A stretch of 64,000 bases of DNA from Chryseobacterium vaccae (lineage in GTDB: Bacteria > Bacteroidota > Bacteroidia > Flavobacteriales > Weeksellaceae). The number at the start of each line of letters is the position of its first letter. Position 1 is the first letter of the stretch. The notes below the pieces were generated by a model that saw only the letters and a program-made list of their open reading frames with translations, did not search any database and was not told where the DNA came from. A program made the translations under genes and the position numbers. Where the stretch lies: the NCBI RefSeq assembly GCF_009602705.1, contig NZ_VSWH01000001.1, forward strand, positions 4,699,001 to 4,763,000, in the 5' to 3' direction. Shown in pieces: positions 45,766 to 53,461 of this stretch.

Positions 45766-46860
45766 TCAGGAAACATCTGTGGTGAATTCCTGCATTTCAT
45801 AATACTTTATGGCATTTTGTTTTAAAGGATTGGTGCTCCATGCTTCCCATTCACCGGTATAGGGATTGTAACCACATTTTAAAGGTTTGGAAATATCTAG
45901 TCCGTTACGGTCTGTATGGGTTCGTTCTGTATATGCTCTGCAGTCTGTGCAGATATCCCTGAACTCGCAGTCCTTACATATTTCGATCTTATCCTTTGTA
46001 AGATTCCAGTATTTTTTTAAATCAGGAGTGTTGGCAGCGTTCTTTAGTAAGGTGTTTTTGATGTTTCCAAAACTTTCAGGCATGGATGGGCAATTCCGTA
46101 TATATCCATTTTGGTCAATTGAAATTTTTTTGTACAGACAGGAGTTATGAGCTTTAGATTCTAAGCTAAAATGATAATTTAAGTTGAAATTTTTAGCATT
46201 AATGCATCCGCAACTGGTGGGAATAGCTATATCCTGTCTGATCAGGCTTAAAATAACCGGACCAAAAGTTTCCTCTTTGTCCAGATCAGAAGAATACAAC
46301 GTAAATCTGATCAGTTTATTGGTATGAATATTTCCTTGCTTTATACTATCAACTAATTCAGAACTATATTTTGCAACAATTGAAATTTCATGTAGAGAAG
46401 AATTATCAAACAAAGTAAGTTTTGAAATAATCCGTTTAATATTGGCTGTATTGATCTCTTTTATGATTCTGATTTCCAGAAATTTGATTTGTAAATCATT
46501 GATCTGGCCAGCCAGCTGCTTATTCAGTAGAACAGGATCGGAAATATCAATAATAATATACTCAATGAGGGTTGGATTTTCCTTAAAAGAAGAATTACTT
46601 CTAAAATTTCCCAGTTCTTTTTTGTCTTTTACGGTGAAGCCTAGCTTATGAGTGATAATAAAGTTCAGATAATCATTGAGAATCGGCAGATCTTCCGGGT
46701 CCATCTCTTTCCTCAGTGAACTGTAATCGGTCCGTTCATTGGCAATCAGATTAAAAAGCCCTTTGGGGATTATTCTTAAAAAACCTGAAGCTGTATCGTA
46801 TATGATTGCCTGTTTAGCTCCGGCAGTAATTTTTACAGAATGATATAATTTTAAAAACAT
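45766..46860 (-). CDS. gwsS: grasp-with-spasm system SPASM-domain peptide maturase
   Basis: The 364-aa protein has a C-terminal SPASM domain. Cys241-X10-Gly-X4-Cys257 is followed by Cys295-X2-Cys298-X5-Cys304-X2-Cys307 and a last Cys329, which fits ligands for auxiliary iron-sulfur clusters. Cys217 and Cys219 precede it. The first 216 residues contain no cysteine at all, so the CX3CX2C triad of a radical SAM enzyme is missing. This agrees with the grasp-with-spasm family, where the SPASM protein partners an ATP-grasp ligase. It is the last gene of the RiPP operon, 3 bp after the 51-aa ORF. The exact reaction is unknown. Confidence 0.85.
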   Translation of the reverse strand: MFLKLYHSVKITAGAKQAIIYDTASGFLRIIPKGLFNLIANERTDYSSLRKEMDPEDLPILNDYLNFIITHKLGFTVKDKKELGNFRSNSSFKENPTLIEYIIIDISDPVLLNKQLAGQINDLQIKFLEIRIIKEINTANIKRIISKLTLFDNSSLHEISIVAKYSSELVDSIKQGNIHTNKLIRFTLYSSDLDKEETFGPVILSLIRQDIAIPTSCGCINAKNFNLNYHFSLESKAHNSCLYKKISIDQNGYIRNCPSMPESFGNIKNTLLKNAANTPDLKKYWNLTKDKIEICKDCEFRDICTDCRAYTERTHTDRNGLDISKPLKCGYNPYTGEWEAWSTNPLKQNAIKYYEMQEFTTDVS

Positions 46861-46863
46861 AGA

Positions 46864-47019
46864 TCAGTGTAATAATGAATAATGTTTTACAGAACGGAAA
46901 ATCTTAGTATTGCTGCTTTTAATATCTTTATTGGAAGAATACGTGACTTTTTTTACATCGCCACATTTTTTCCATTCCTGTAAAGTAAATTCAGTACCTT
47001 TTATCTGTAGTTTTTTCAT
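46864..47019 (-). CDS. 51-aa ORF between the ATP-grasp and SPASM genes
   Basis: The ATG (47019-47017) overlaps the TGA of the ATP-grasp gene as ATGA, and its TGA lies 3 bp before the SPASM gene start, so translation is probably coupled across all three. The peptide starts MKKLQIKGTEFTLQEWKK, has one cysteine (Cys19) and a lysine/serine-rich tail ending HYSLLH. It has no GG leader site, signal peptide or TM helix. I recognise no family. It could be a small accessory or recognition peptide, a second precursor, or the remnant of a longer one. Confidence 0.6.
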   Translation of the reverse strand: MKKLQIKGTEFTLQEWKKCGDVKKVTYSSNKDIKSSNTKIFRSVKHYSLLH

Positions 47020-47942
47020 AGTAAATCTGCAATATATTTTTCTATCTGATAATTGCCGTAAAGGCTGACTGTGTGAAATTGTCCGACAGGATTAACCTCT
47101 AAAAAATAATAATCCTCTTTTGATTTCAATAAATCAATCGTTCCGCAATTGATCTTTAATTTTTTGGCAAGCTGCTTGATCTTTTTCTTCAGGTCTGAAG
47201 GAAGATTGATCGGAAGATATTTTTTATCGCTGTTAGAGGTATTTCTGATATCAATTTCTTCCGAAAATTCAAATGTTGCAATAGCCCATATTTTATTTCC
47301 GAAAAAAAACACTCTTATTTCATAATCCTTTTCTATTCTTTCCTGAATCAGGGTAGGAATAATATTATCCTGCCTGGAATATATTTCACTAATATTAATT
47401 TCTTTTGTATAATTCATATACAGCTCACCTTCATGAAAGATATGAGCCATTTCCGCTACTGATTTTGTAATATACTTTCCTGAAGGATCAAGCTTAAGGA
47501 TATTTTGAAGCTGAGAATAGATGTAAGTATCAGGGATTTTAAAATTCAAAGTCTGAGCAATATGAAGGACTTCCAGCTTATTCACTTCTTTTGTAGTAAG
47601 ATTTCCATATATTCTTGCTTCTGATATATTCAGAAAATAATAAATGAACTGCGTTATAACATGAAGCTCCGAATTAAAAAAAGAGAGAAGCTGTTCATCT
47701 ATTTCTCCGGTAAATCCACCATATACCAATGATCCGTTTCTGTAAAAAACCGATTGAAAATTTTTCAGATCGTATTTCAGTCCGTCGATTTTTACTGTAA
47801 AAAAAGAATTTTTGAAATCAAAAGAAACCGCTTCAATGATTTGATTTTCGTTAAGACGGACAAATTGTTTTTCTAACCGGGACAACCAGACGCAGACTGC
47901 ATCTGTCATGGTATCGTTATCTGCACTAATGATGAGAATCAT
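47016..47942 (-). CDS. gwsG: grasp-with-spasm system ATP-grasp peptide maturase
   Basis: The 308-aa protein is an ATP-grasp ligase of the type that modifies ribosomal peptides (related to the microviridin and graspetide ligases). Signs are the N-terminal MILIISADNDTMTDAV, the nucleotide segment GKYITKSVAEMAHIF, EIRVFFFGNKIWAIATF, and the metal-binding DYYFLEVNPVGQF near residue 283. Such enzymes join side-chain carboxylates to hydroxyl or amine side chains with ATP. The precursor upstream is rich in Thr, Ser and Glu. The start overlaps the preceding gene by 17 bp. Confidence 0.88.
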   Translation of the reverse strand: MILIISADNDTMTDAVCVWLSRLEKQFVRLNENQIIEAVSFDFKNSFFTVKIDGLKYDLKNFQSVFYRNGSLVYGGFTGEIDEQLLSFFNSELHVITQFIYYFLNISEARIYGNLTTKEVNKLEVLHIAQTLNFKIPDTYIYSQLQNILKLDPSGKYITKSVAEMAHIFHEGELYMNYTKEINISEIYSRQDNIIPTLIQERIEKDYEIRVFFFGNKIWAIATFEFSEEIDIRNTSNSDKKYLPINLPSDLKKKIKQLAKKLKINCGTIDLLKSKEDYYFLEVNPVGQFHTVSLYGNYQIEKYIADLL

Positions 47943-49017
47943 TTAAATTTAATAAGAATTTTTTTATTTTTTTAGCATCTTCTGCTGTCTGGAAACTCAT
48001 GCCTACAATTTGGGCCTGGGGAAGAATAAAATCTTTGTGACGTAGAGTGAAAACTTTCTTTTTAAGGTTATCATCAAGATTGCTCATACCCAGTTTTTTT
48101 CTGTTTTCATTAATGGGATTAACTAAAATATTTCCTTGTTCTCCCCTGTTTTTCGGATAGAACCACTGATGGACATAGCAGCAGTCAGCTTTTTTTAAAT
48201 TTTCAGTTATATTATCATGAGGTCTTGCCGGATCTCCTTCGTTTTTAATAAACTCAATGATGTCAAAATGTCGGGAGGTATAATTGTTGGTACTGTTATT
48301 CAGATCAAGTAGAAAAGCAGTGGTGTCAGGAGTAATTTTGCCTTGATTTAAAGCTTTTATCAGTTCATTGGAAAAATTGACCTGCTGAGGTTTTAGCTTG
48401 TTGCTGGAAGTCTGGTGCCAGATAATAAAATAAAACTGATGGAAAAAATCCTTACCCGCAGATTGTAAGCCTAAGTCGTATTCATTAGGAAATCCTTTTT
48501 GTTGGATAAGCTTTAACAGTCTTACAGATGCAATACTGTCATTTTTTGTAATTTCTTTCTGGTATTTGGCATAGTCTCCTCCAGAAAGCTTTCGGTAATA
48601 CTGATCCATTGTAAATAAAGAATCAAGAGACTTTTTGTAGGATTGGTTTAATGATACTGTACAGTGTACATCATCAGTTTTTTTGTGATCAGGAAAATAT
48701 TGAGTTAAAAACTGGTCTTCAAATGGATAATCAAGGCACTTTAAAGAGCGATATTGTCTGAAAGCATAATCTGTGTCCTTTATTTTTAACGCGGTTTGCA
48801 TACTGTTATAAAGATCCTTTGCATGAGGACGGTCAAAAGCTTTAAATGCTTTTTTGTATAAAATAAGAGCGCTGTCTAATTTATTGCTGACAATTTTGTT
48901 TTCTGCCTTATTGATAATTTCGTAGTAGAGAATCAGTTTTTTATTGGTAAGTTCCTGTGTTTGGGAGTAGGTGAACGAACCTATGCATAAAAAGAAAAAG
49001 GTGATGAATAGTTTCAT
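47926..49017 (-). CDS. exported protein of the RiPP operon, 363 aa, function unknown
   Basis: It has a clear signal peptide (MKLFITFFFLCIGSFTYSQ). The N-terminal part is TPR-like (LDSALILYKKAFKAF), and the middle (LLKLIQQKGFPNEYDLGLQS, then AGKDFFHQFYFIIWHQ and FLLDLNN) resembles DUF6624 proteins as I recall them. It is translated with the ATP-grasp gene (17-bp overlap) and lies 56 bp after the precursor gene, across a 13-bp hairpin. Being exported while the maturases are cytoplasmic, it may bind, export or protect against the product. This is inference. Confidence 0.65.
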   Translation of the reverse strand: MKLFITFFFLCIGSFTYSQTQELTNKKLILYYEIINKAENKIVSNKLDSALILYKKAFKAFDRPHAKDLYNSMQTALKIKDTDYAFRQYRSLKCLDYPFEDQFLTQYFPDHKKTDDVHCTVSLNQSYKKSLDSLFTMDQYYRKLSGGDYAKYQKEITKNDSIASVRLLKLIQQKGFPNEYDLGLQSAGKDFFHQFYFIIWHQTSSNKLKPQQVNFSNELIKALNQGKITPDTTAFLLDLNNSTNNYTSRHFDIIEFIKNEGDPARPHDNITENLKKADCCYVHQWFYPKNRGEQGNILVNPINENRKKLGMSNLDDNLKKKVFTLRHKDFILPQAQIVGMSFQTAEDAKKIKKFLLNLNDSHH

Positions 49018-49033
49018 GGGAAAGTAATTAAAA

Positions 49034-49062
49034 CAGGAGAAGTATCAGAGATACTTCTCCTG
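49034..49062 (-). terminator. strong hairpin between precursor and downstream RiPP genes (possible attenuator)
   Basis: A perfect 13-bp stem (CAGGAGAAGTATC / GATACTTCTCCTG) with a 3-base loop lies 12 bp after the precursor stop. On the minus strand it is followed by TTTTAATTACTTT, a weak T tract. It may stop part of the transcription or protect the short precursor mRNA, giving more precursor than enzyme. Confidence 0.7.
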
Positions 49063-49073
49063 AATTTTTTATT

Positions 49074-49328
49074 TTAGTTTGGTCCCTGGTATACTATCGT
49101 TTGATTGTGATAAATATATTGTCCATTGGCAACCATTGTATCGGATGTATATTTGATTGTAGTACAATAGCCCGGGCTTGGCCAATTCTGTTCTGATGTT
49201 TCTCCTCCTCCTGTAGAAGTAACGCCAAGGTCAAAAGAAGGTTTTGCAGGTCCTCCTTCACCTCCGAAAACATTAAGCAATTTCTCATTCTCTAACTGGA
49301 AGCTCTCCAGTTTTTCTAAATTTTTCAT
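49074..49328 (-). CDS. gwsA: grasp-with-spasm system precursor peptide
   Basis: The 84-aa peptide has a charged helical leader (MKNLEKLESFQLENEKLLNV) ending in FGGEGG near residues 21-26, a likely processing region. The core of about 58 residues has TSTGGGETSEQNWPSPGYCT and a Tyr/Thr/Asn-rich tail, with one cysteine. Thr, Ser and Glu side chains are the normal partners for ATP-grasp cross-links. It is the first gene of the operon. The 180 bp upstream contain an imperfect dyad that may be an operator. Confidence 0.85.
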   Translation of the reverse strand: MKNLEKLESFQLENEKLLNVFGGEGGPAKPSFDLGVTSTGGGETSEQNWPSPGYCTTIKYTSDTMVANGQYIYHNQTIVYQGPN

Positions 49329-49398
49329 GTGTTAAAAGTTTTTTTATTTATGTCACTATTGACGGATATAAAACTAGTAATATAAACCTTACATTTAT

Positions 49399-49443
49399 AA
49401 CATTTAACAAAATTTAACTTTTTGCTTATTTTGTTAAAATGTT
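49399..49443. promoter_or_regulatory. imperfect dyad upstream of the RiPP precursor
   Basis: The arms AACATTTAACAAAA (49399-49412) and TTTTGTTAAAATGTT (49429-49443) are reverse complements except for one extra A, with a 16-base centre. They lie 71-115 bp upstream of the precursor ATG, a normal position for an operator. No -7 box was identified beside it. Confidence 0.35.
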
Positions 49444-49510
49444 AATAATGAATTTCAAGTTTGATTATTAATGCTTTAATGAGGTTTAACGTGTTGAGTT
49501 TATATCACTG

Positions 49511-49544
49511 AAAAACAAAAAAACCTCTGACTAATCAGAGGTTT
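49511..49544 (-). terminator. terminator of the first tRNA-Phe gene
   Basis: A 10-bp stem (AAACCTCTGA / TCAGAGGTTT) with loop TTAG is followed on the minus strand by TTTTTTTG and TTTT, 6 bp after the tRNA. Confidence 0.88.
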
Positions 49545-49673
49545 TCAAGTGGTTTCTCCAGGAATCGAACCAGGGACACATGGATTTTCAATCCATTGCT
49601 CTACCAACTGAGCTAAGAAACCATTATATTGTTGTTTAACTTACTTCGTTGTTTTAAAGTGATGCAAAAGTAG
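49512..49673. repeat. 162-bp direct repeat containing tRNA-Phe, unit 1
   Basis: It is identical to 50139-50300 at all but one position (TTTAACTT here, TTTGACTT there). The unit includes the -7 box, leader, tRNA and terminator, so each copy is a complete gene apart from the -33 region. The units are offset by 627 bp. Confidence 0.92.
49550..49622 (-). tRNA. tRNA-Phe (GAA), copy 1
   Basis: A 73-nt cloverleaf: acceptor GGTTTCT / AGAAACC with discriminator A, D-arm AGCTCAGTTGGTAGAGC, anticodon arm ATGGATTGAAAATCCAT with anticodon GAA, and T-arm CCTGGTTCGATTCCTGG. CCA is not encoded. Confidence 0.96.
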
Positions 49674-49696
49674 TACATTTTATAATATCTCACAAG
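49665..49696 (-). promoter_or_regulatory. promoter of tRNA-Phe copy 1
   Basis: On the minus strand CTTG (49696-49693), a 20-base spacer and TACTTTTG (49672-49665) fit the Bacteroidota -33/-7 pattern TTTG-N19-21-TAnnTTTG. The tRNA begins 43 bp downstream. Confidence 0.75.
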
Positions 49697-50138
49697 GATT
49701 TTTTAATGTTTTTTAATAATATATTCAGGTGGAATCCTTAAGGATTACAGTAACAGGCTTTTAAATTAAAATATTTTTCTGTCTGAAAACTTTCCGAAGA
49801 AATTTTGGATACAAGTCTTATATTACTTTGCTAAGTTTACGCCTTTGTTTATCTTATTCATACGTTGTATAAATATTCTTTGTCGCCCCTGCGGGAACTT
49901 TATTTCTAATCTGTCTGGTCTTTAATCTCTGCTCATTCCAGTACTTTTAACCTGATGTTATCACTAATAAAAAAATATTTCTCTCTAAGTTTTGAGGAGA
50001 AGCTTTGTAGAAACCTTATAGGTTTTATAATGCATATGTTGATAAACCTATAAGGTTTGAGGATTATCTTTATTTATTACTTTTTTGCCTCCATGTCTGT
50101 ACCTGATCCAAAATATTCGTGAATGAGTGATGAAAGAT
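49697..50138. other. spacer between the two tRNA-Phe units
   Basis: No coding sequence is seen. The stretch GCTAAGTTTACGCCTTTG near 49831, then TTTATCTTA, resembles fragments of the dispersed A/T repeat near 12300 and 56200. A 15-bp inverted repeat lies at 50011-50058. Confidence 0.55.
50011..50058. repeat. 15-bp perfect inverted repeat
   Basis: AAACCTTATAGGTTT (50011-50025) and AAACCTATAAGGTTT (50044-50058) are exact reverse complements, 18 bases apart. Each arm is itself nearly palindromic. Confidence 0.6.
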
Positions 50139-50171
50139 AAAACAAAAAAACCTCTGACTAATCAGAGGTTT
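50138..50171 (-). terminator. terminator of the second tRNA-Phe gene
   Basis: The same 10-bp stem and T run as the first copy. Confidence 0.88.
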
Positions 50172-50300
50172 TCAAGTGGTTTCTCCAGGAATCGAACCAG
50201 GGACACATGGATTTTCAATCCATTGCTCTACCAACTGAGCTAAGAAACCATTATATTGTTGTTTGACTTACTTCGTTGTTTTAAAGTGATGCAAAAGTAG
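50139..50300. repeat. 162-bp direct repeat containing tRNA-Phe, unit 2
   Basis: It matches unit 1 except at one base in the tRNA leader. The repeat ends within two bases of the -7 box. Confidence 0.92.
50177..50249 (-). tRNA. tRNA-Phe (GAA), copy 2
   Basis: Identical in sequence to copy 1: 73 nt, anticodon GAA, CCA not encoded. Confidence 0.96.
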
Positions 50301-50323
50301 GAAGTTTTACCATACAAAGCAAG
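50292..50323 (-). promoter_or_regulatory. promoter of tRNA-Phe copy 2
   Basis: On the minus strand CTTG (50323-50320), 20 bases and TACTTTTG (50299-50292). The spacer sequence differs from copy 1, but the boxes and their spacing are conserved although they lie outside the duplicated block. Confidence 0.75.
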
Positions 50324-50358
50324 TATTGATCGTACTTTTTTTGAATAAAACTAAAAAC

Positions 50359-52200
50359 TTACTGATTTTCAGATGTATTATTTTCCTGCTCCTTTCTGAT
50401 CTGGTCGCTCATCTCTTCCAATACCGGTTTAATGGTGCTTTCCGGAAGATCACTGATCCTGATGTACATCAATCCGTCAATCGCATCATTGAAGTTCGGG
50501 TCAACATTGAAGGCGATTACTTTTGCGTTCTGTTTAATGTATTTTTTGATCAGAACAGGAAGTCTCAGCTCCGGTTCCAGGTCATCAATGATTTTATCCA
50601 GTTTGTTGAGATCAGATTCCATTTCCTCAAAGAAAAGGTTCTTATCCCTGTCACGAAGCTTTACTTTATATTCATTTCTCGGGGTGATGTATTGTGCCAC
50701 TGCAGAGTCAAAATAATTGGAACGCATGAACTCAATCATCAGCGATTTCGAAAATTCTGAGAATTTATTGGAGATACTTACACCGCCCATTAAGAACTTA
50801 TGATCGGAATTTCTCAGACATACATGCACAATTCCTCTCCATAAAAGGAAGAGTGGAAGAGGTTTCTGCTGATATTCCTGGCAGATGTAAGCCCGGCCCA
50901 TTTCAATTACCTTTTTAAAGAACGGATGAATGTCCTGCTCAAACTCAAACAATGAACTGGTATAGAAACCTTTGATGCCATATTTCTTCATGACCTCCCT
51001 TCCTAAAGCCATTCTGTAGGCTCCGGCAAGCTTTTCCTCACCGCTGTCCCAAAGGAAAAGGTGATGATAATGCTTGTCATACTCATCAAGGTCAAATGGC
51101 AGGTTACTGCCTTCACCCACTGCCCGGAAAGTAAGCTCTCTCTGACGCCCGATTTCCCTCATTACAGAAGGAATTTCTTCATAGGTTGTAAAGTAGATCT
51201 CGTAATTTCCGTTGCTGAAAAGCATTTTGTCCGTACCTTTCAGTTTACTGATATCTTTAAGAATATCCTCTTTCGGAGTTTCATCAATGATGTTCTGAAC
51301 AATATTTTCTTCCTTCAGCAGAGGGAATTTTACCGATAAATTCTGAAGATTGATGCTTTGGGCCAATGATTTTCTCTTTTCATAATAAGATTTCATCATA
51401 TACACCTTACGCTTAAGGAATTCGCCCAATTCTTCTATGGTTTCCATTTCATCCATAGCCTTTACCGTAATAGGACGTCCTATTCTGATCCTGATGGGCT
51501 TCTCCCTGTCATTCATCATTTCAGCAGGAAGCATCAGAGTTTGTAAATTGGGATGAAGTTTGGCCACCTGATAAAAAAGGCGGCTGTTCTTGGCATGGAA
51601 ATACATAGGAACCACCGGCACTTTAGCCATTCTGATCAGCTTAAGTGCCGTTTTTTCCCAATCTTTATCTAAAATTTCTCCGTAGGGATTATTTTTGTTA
51701 GAAACTTCTCCGGCAGGAAAAATACCTACACAACCTCCGTTTTGAAGGTGCTTCAGGGTTTCACGCATTCCGGAAGAGCTGCTGTATGCTTCTTTTCTGT
51801 TTTCAAAAGGATTTACAGCGATTACATACGGTTCCATTGGTTTGATCTTTTCCAAAAGGAAATTTCCCATCACCTTAAAATCCGGACGTACCTCTGAAAG
51901 GATCTTACACATTAAAATTCCGTCAATAGCACCCAGTGGATGATTCGAAACCAGAATAAACGGTCCTGTCTTCGGAATTTTTGCGAGGTCTTCCTCAAAA
52001 GCCACATAGCTTAAATTCCGCTCTCTCACAAATGAGTCGAAAAAATCTTTGCCTTCCTTGTCTTTTAGTTTATCGTATAGTCTGTTTACTGCATTTATTT
52101 TAGCAACGCTCATCACAGCAGATGCTACCGGGTTCTTGAAGAACCCGATTTTACTTAAGCCGGAAGCTTTGATAAGATCGTCTTTCGAAATTAAACTCAT
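50359..52200 (-). CDS. bifunctional acyltransferase (PlsC-like + OlsB-like; OlsF-type)
   Basis: The 613-aa protein joins two acyltransferase domains. The N-terminal half (about 50-280) is PlsC-like with SNHPLGAIDGILM (HX4D-like site near residue 87) and FPAGEVSNKNN. The C-terminal half (about 330-560) is OlsB-like, with YRMALGREVMKKYG, SLFEFEQDIHPFFKKVIEMG and FLMGGVSISNKFS. This order is that of OlsF, which makes aminolipids such as ornithine lipids in Flavobacterium and Serratia. Glycine or other aminolipids are equally possible. The aspartate kinase gene precedes it by 22 bp. Confidence 0.8.
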   Translation of the reverse strand: MSLISKDDLIKASGLSKIGFFKNPVASAVMSVAKINAVNRLYDKLKDKEGKDFFDSFVRERNLSYVAFEEDLAKIPKTGPFILVSNHPLGAIDGILMCKILSEVRPDFKVMGNFLLEKIKPMEPYVIAVNPFENRKEAYSSSSGMRETLKHLQNGGCVGIFPAGEVSNKNNPYGEILDKDWEKTALKLIRMAKVPVVPMYFHAKNSRLFYQVAKLHPNLQTLMLPAEMMNDREKPIRIRIGRPITVKAMDEMETIEELGEFLKRKVYMMKSYYEKRKSLAQSINLQNLSVKFPLLKEENIVQNIIDETPKEDILKDISKLKGTDKMLFSNGNYEIYFTTYEEIPSVMREIGRQRELTFRAVGEGSNLPFDLDEYDKHYHHLFLWDSGEEKLAGAYRMALGREVMKKYGIKGFYTSSLFEFEQDIHPFFKKVIEMGRAYICQEYQQKPLPLFLLWRGIVHVCLRNSDHKFLMGGVSISNKFSEFSKSLMIEFMRSNYFDSAVAQYITPRNEYKVKLRDRDKNLFFEEMESDLNKLDKIIDDLEPELRLPVLIKKYIKQNAKVIAFNVDPNFNDAIDGLMYIRISDLPESTIKPVLEEMSDQIRKEQENNTSENQ

Positions 52201-52222
52201 ATGTGTTTAGTCGCAATTAAAA

Positions 52223-53461
52223 TTATTGTGTTACCATTTGAAGGGTATTTTTAGAGATCTGCTCCAATAATACGTTTTTTTCCTGGTAAAATTTATCAAT
52301 GTGATCCTTCTTCGCATTTCTTACGGTAAATAAAGATACATTTTTAACTGCTTCGGTTTTAAATATTTTTTGAAGTTCTTCGTTTAATTCATCAATTTGT
52401 CCGAATTTATCTTCCAGACATAATGCGAGTGAAATAGCAGAATTCTGCATCAGGGATACTTTAATCTTATATTTAGACAGATAACCGAAAATGAGGCTCA
52501 TATGATCTTCCGCAATAAAGGAAAAGTCCCTTGTTGAAATTTTTAAAAGATCCTGATTTTCTTTTAAAATGTAGGATTCCTCCTGTTGGTTTTGGTCTGA
52601 TGCACCCACTTTTGTCCCTGCTTTTGTAGGATCCACAAAAGATTTTACGTAAAAAGGTATATTTTTTTGCTGAAGAGGCTGCAGTGTTTTCGGGTGAATG
52701 ACACTTGCTCCGTAATAAGCCATTTCAATAGCTTCTTCATAGGAAATATGGGAAAGCAAGGATACATCACTGAACTTTCTCGGATCTCCTGTCATTACTC
52801 CCGGAACATCTTTCCAGATTGTCATTGCTTCGGCATTCAGACAGTAAGCGAAAATAGCAGCAGAGTAGTCAGAACCTTCTCGTCCTAAAGTTACCGTGAA
52901 ATTATTTTCATCAGAACCAATGAATCCCTGTGTTACATAGCAGATTTCCGGGTTTAAAGTTGAAATAAATTCCTCTGTTCTTGTCCAGTCTACAATCCCT
53001 TCCCTGTATGAGTTGTCTGTTTTGATATAATCTCTGGCATCCAGCCATTGGTTCGTAAACTGGATCTCGTTCAGATATTCACTCACAATTTTTGTAGAGA
53101 TCATTTCTCCGCAGCTTACCACCTGGTCGTAAACGAAATTGTAGTTGGGAGATTTATTTCTTCTTAAAAAAGAGTCGATGTCATCAAAAAACAGATTGAT
53201 CTCAGCAAAAACAGCATGGTTCTCAGGAAAAAGACCTTCCGCAATCTCAATGTGTTTTCGTTTTATCTTTTCAATTTCAGTTTGATAGTTATCCTTCTTG
53301 AAATAAAGTTCTACAACTTTTTCCAATTCATTAGTCGTTTTGCCCATCGCTGAAATGACCAGCAGACATTTGGCAAATCCCTGGCTTTGTAAAACCATGG
53401 ACACATTTTTTACACTCTCGGCATCTTTTACTGATGCTCCACCAAACTTGAAAATTTTCAT
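52223..53461 (-). CDS. aspartate kinase
   Basis: The 412-aa protein starts MKIFKFGGASVKDAESVKN, the nucleotide-binding signature. It has TLGREGSDYSAAIFAYCLNA near residue 190, DVPGVMTGDPRK and YEEAIEMAYYGASVIHPKTL, then a C-terminal ACT-like region from about 305. It phosphorylates aspartate, the first step to lysine, threonine and methionine. It is monofunctional (no homoserine dehydrogenase domain). It shares a short gap with the acyltransferase gene and diverges from fbp. Confidence 0.93.
   Translation of the reverse strand: MKIFKFGGASVKDAESVKNVSMVLQSQGFAKCLLVISAMGKTTNELEKVVELYFKKDNYQTEIEKIKRKHIEIAEGLFPENHAVFAEINLFFDDIDSFLRRNKSPNYNFVYDQVVSCGEMISTKIVSEYLNEIQFTNQWLDARDYIKTDNSYREGIVDWTRTEEFISTLNPEICYVTQGFIGSDENNFTVTLGREGSDYSAAIFAYCLNAEAMTIWKDVPGVMTGDPRKFSDVSLLSHISYEEAIEMAYYGASVIHPKTLQPLQQKNIPFYVKSFVDPTKAGTKVGASDQNQQEESYILKENQDLLKISTRDFSFIAEDHMSLIFGYLSKYKIKVSLMQNSAISLALCLEDKFGQIDELNEELQKIFKTEAVKNVSLFTVRNAKKDHIDKFYQEKNVLLEQISKNTLQMVTQ

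Noticed and set aside
49512..50300. tRNA-Phe duplication as the att sites of an integrated island
   Set aside because: The 465 bp between the units carry no integrase or any gene, so a simple local duplication is a better explanation.
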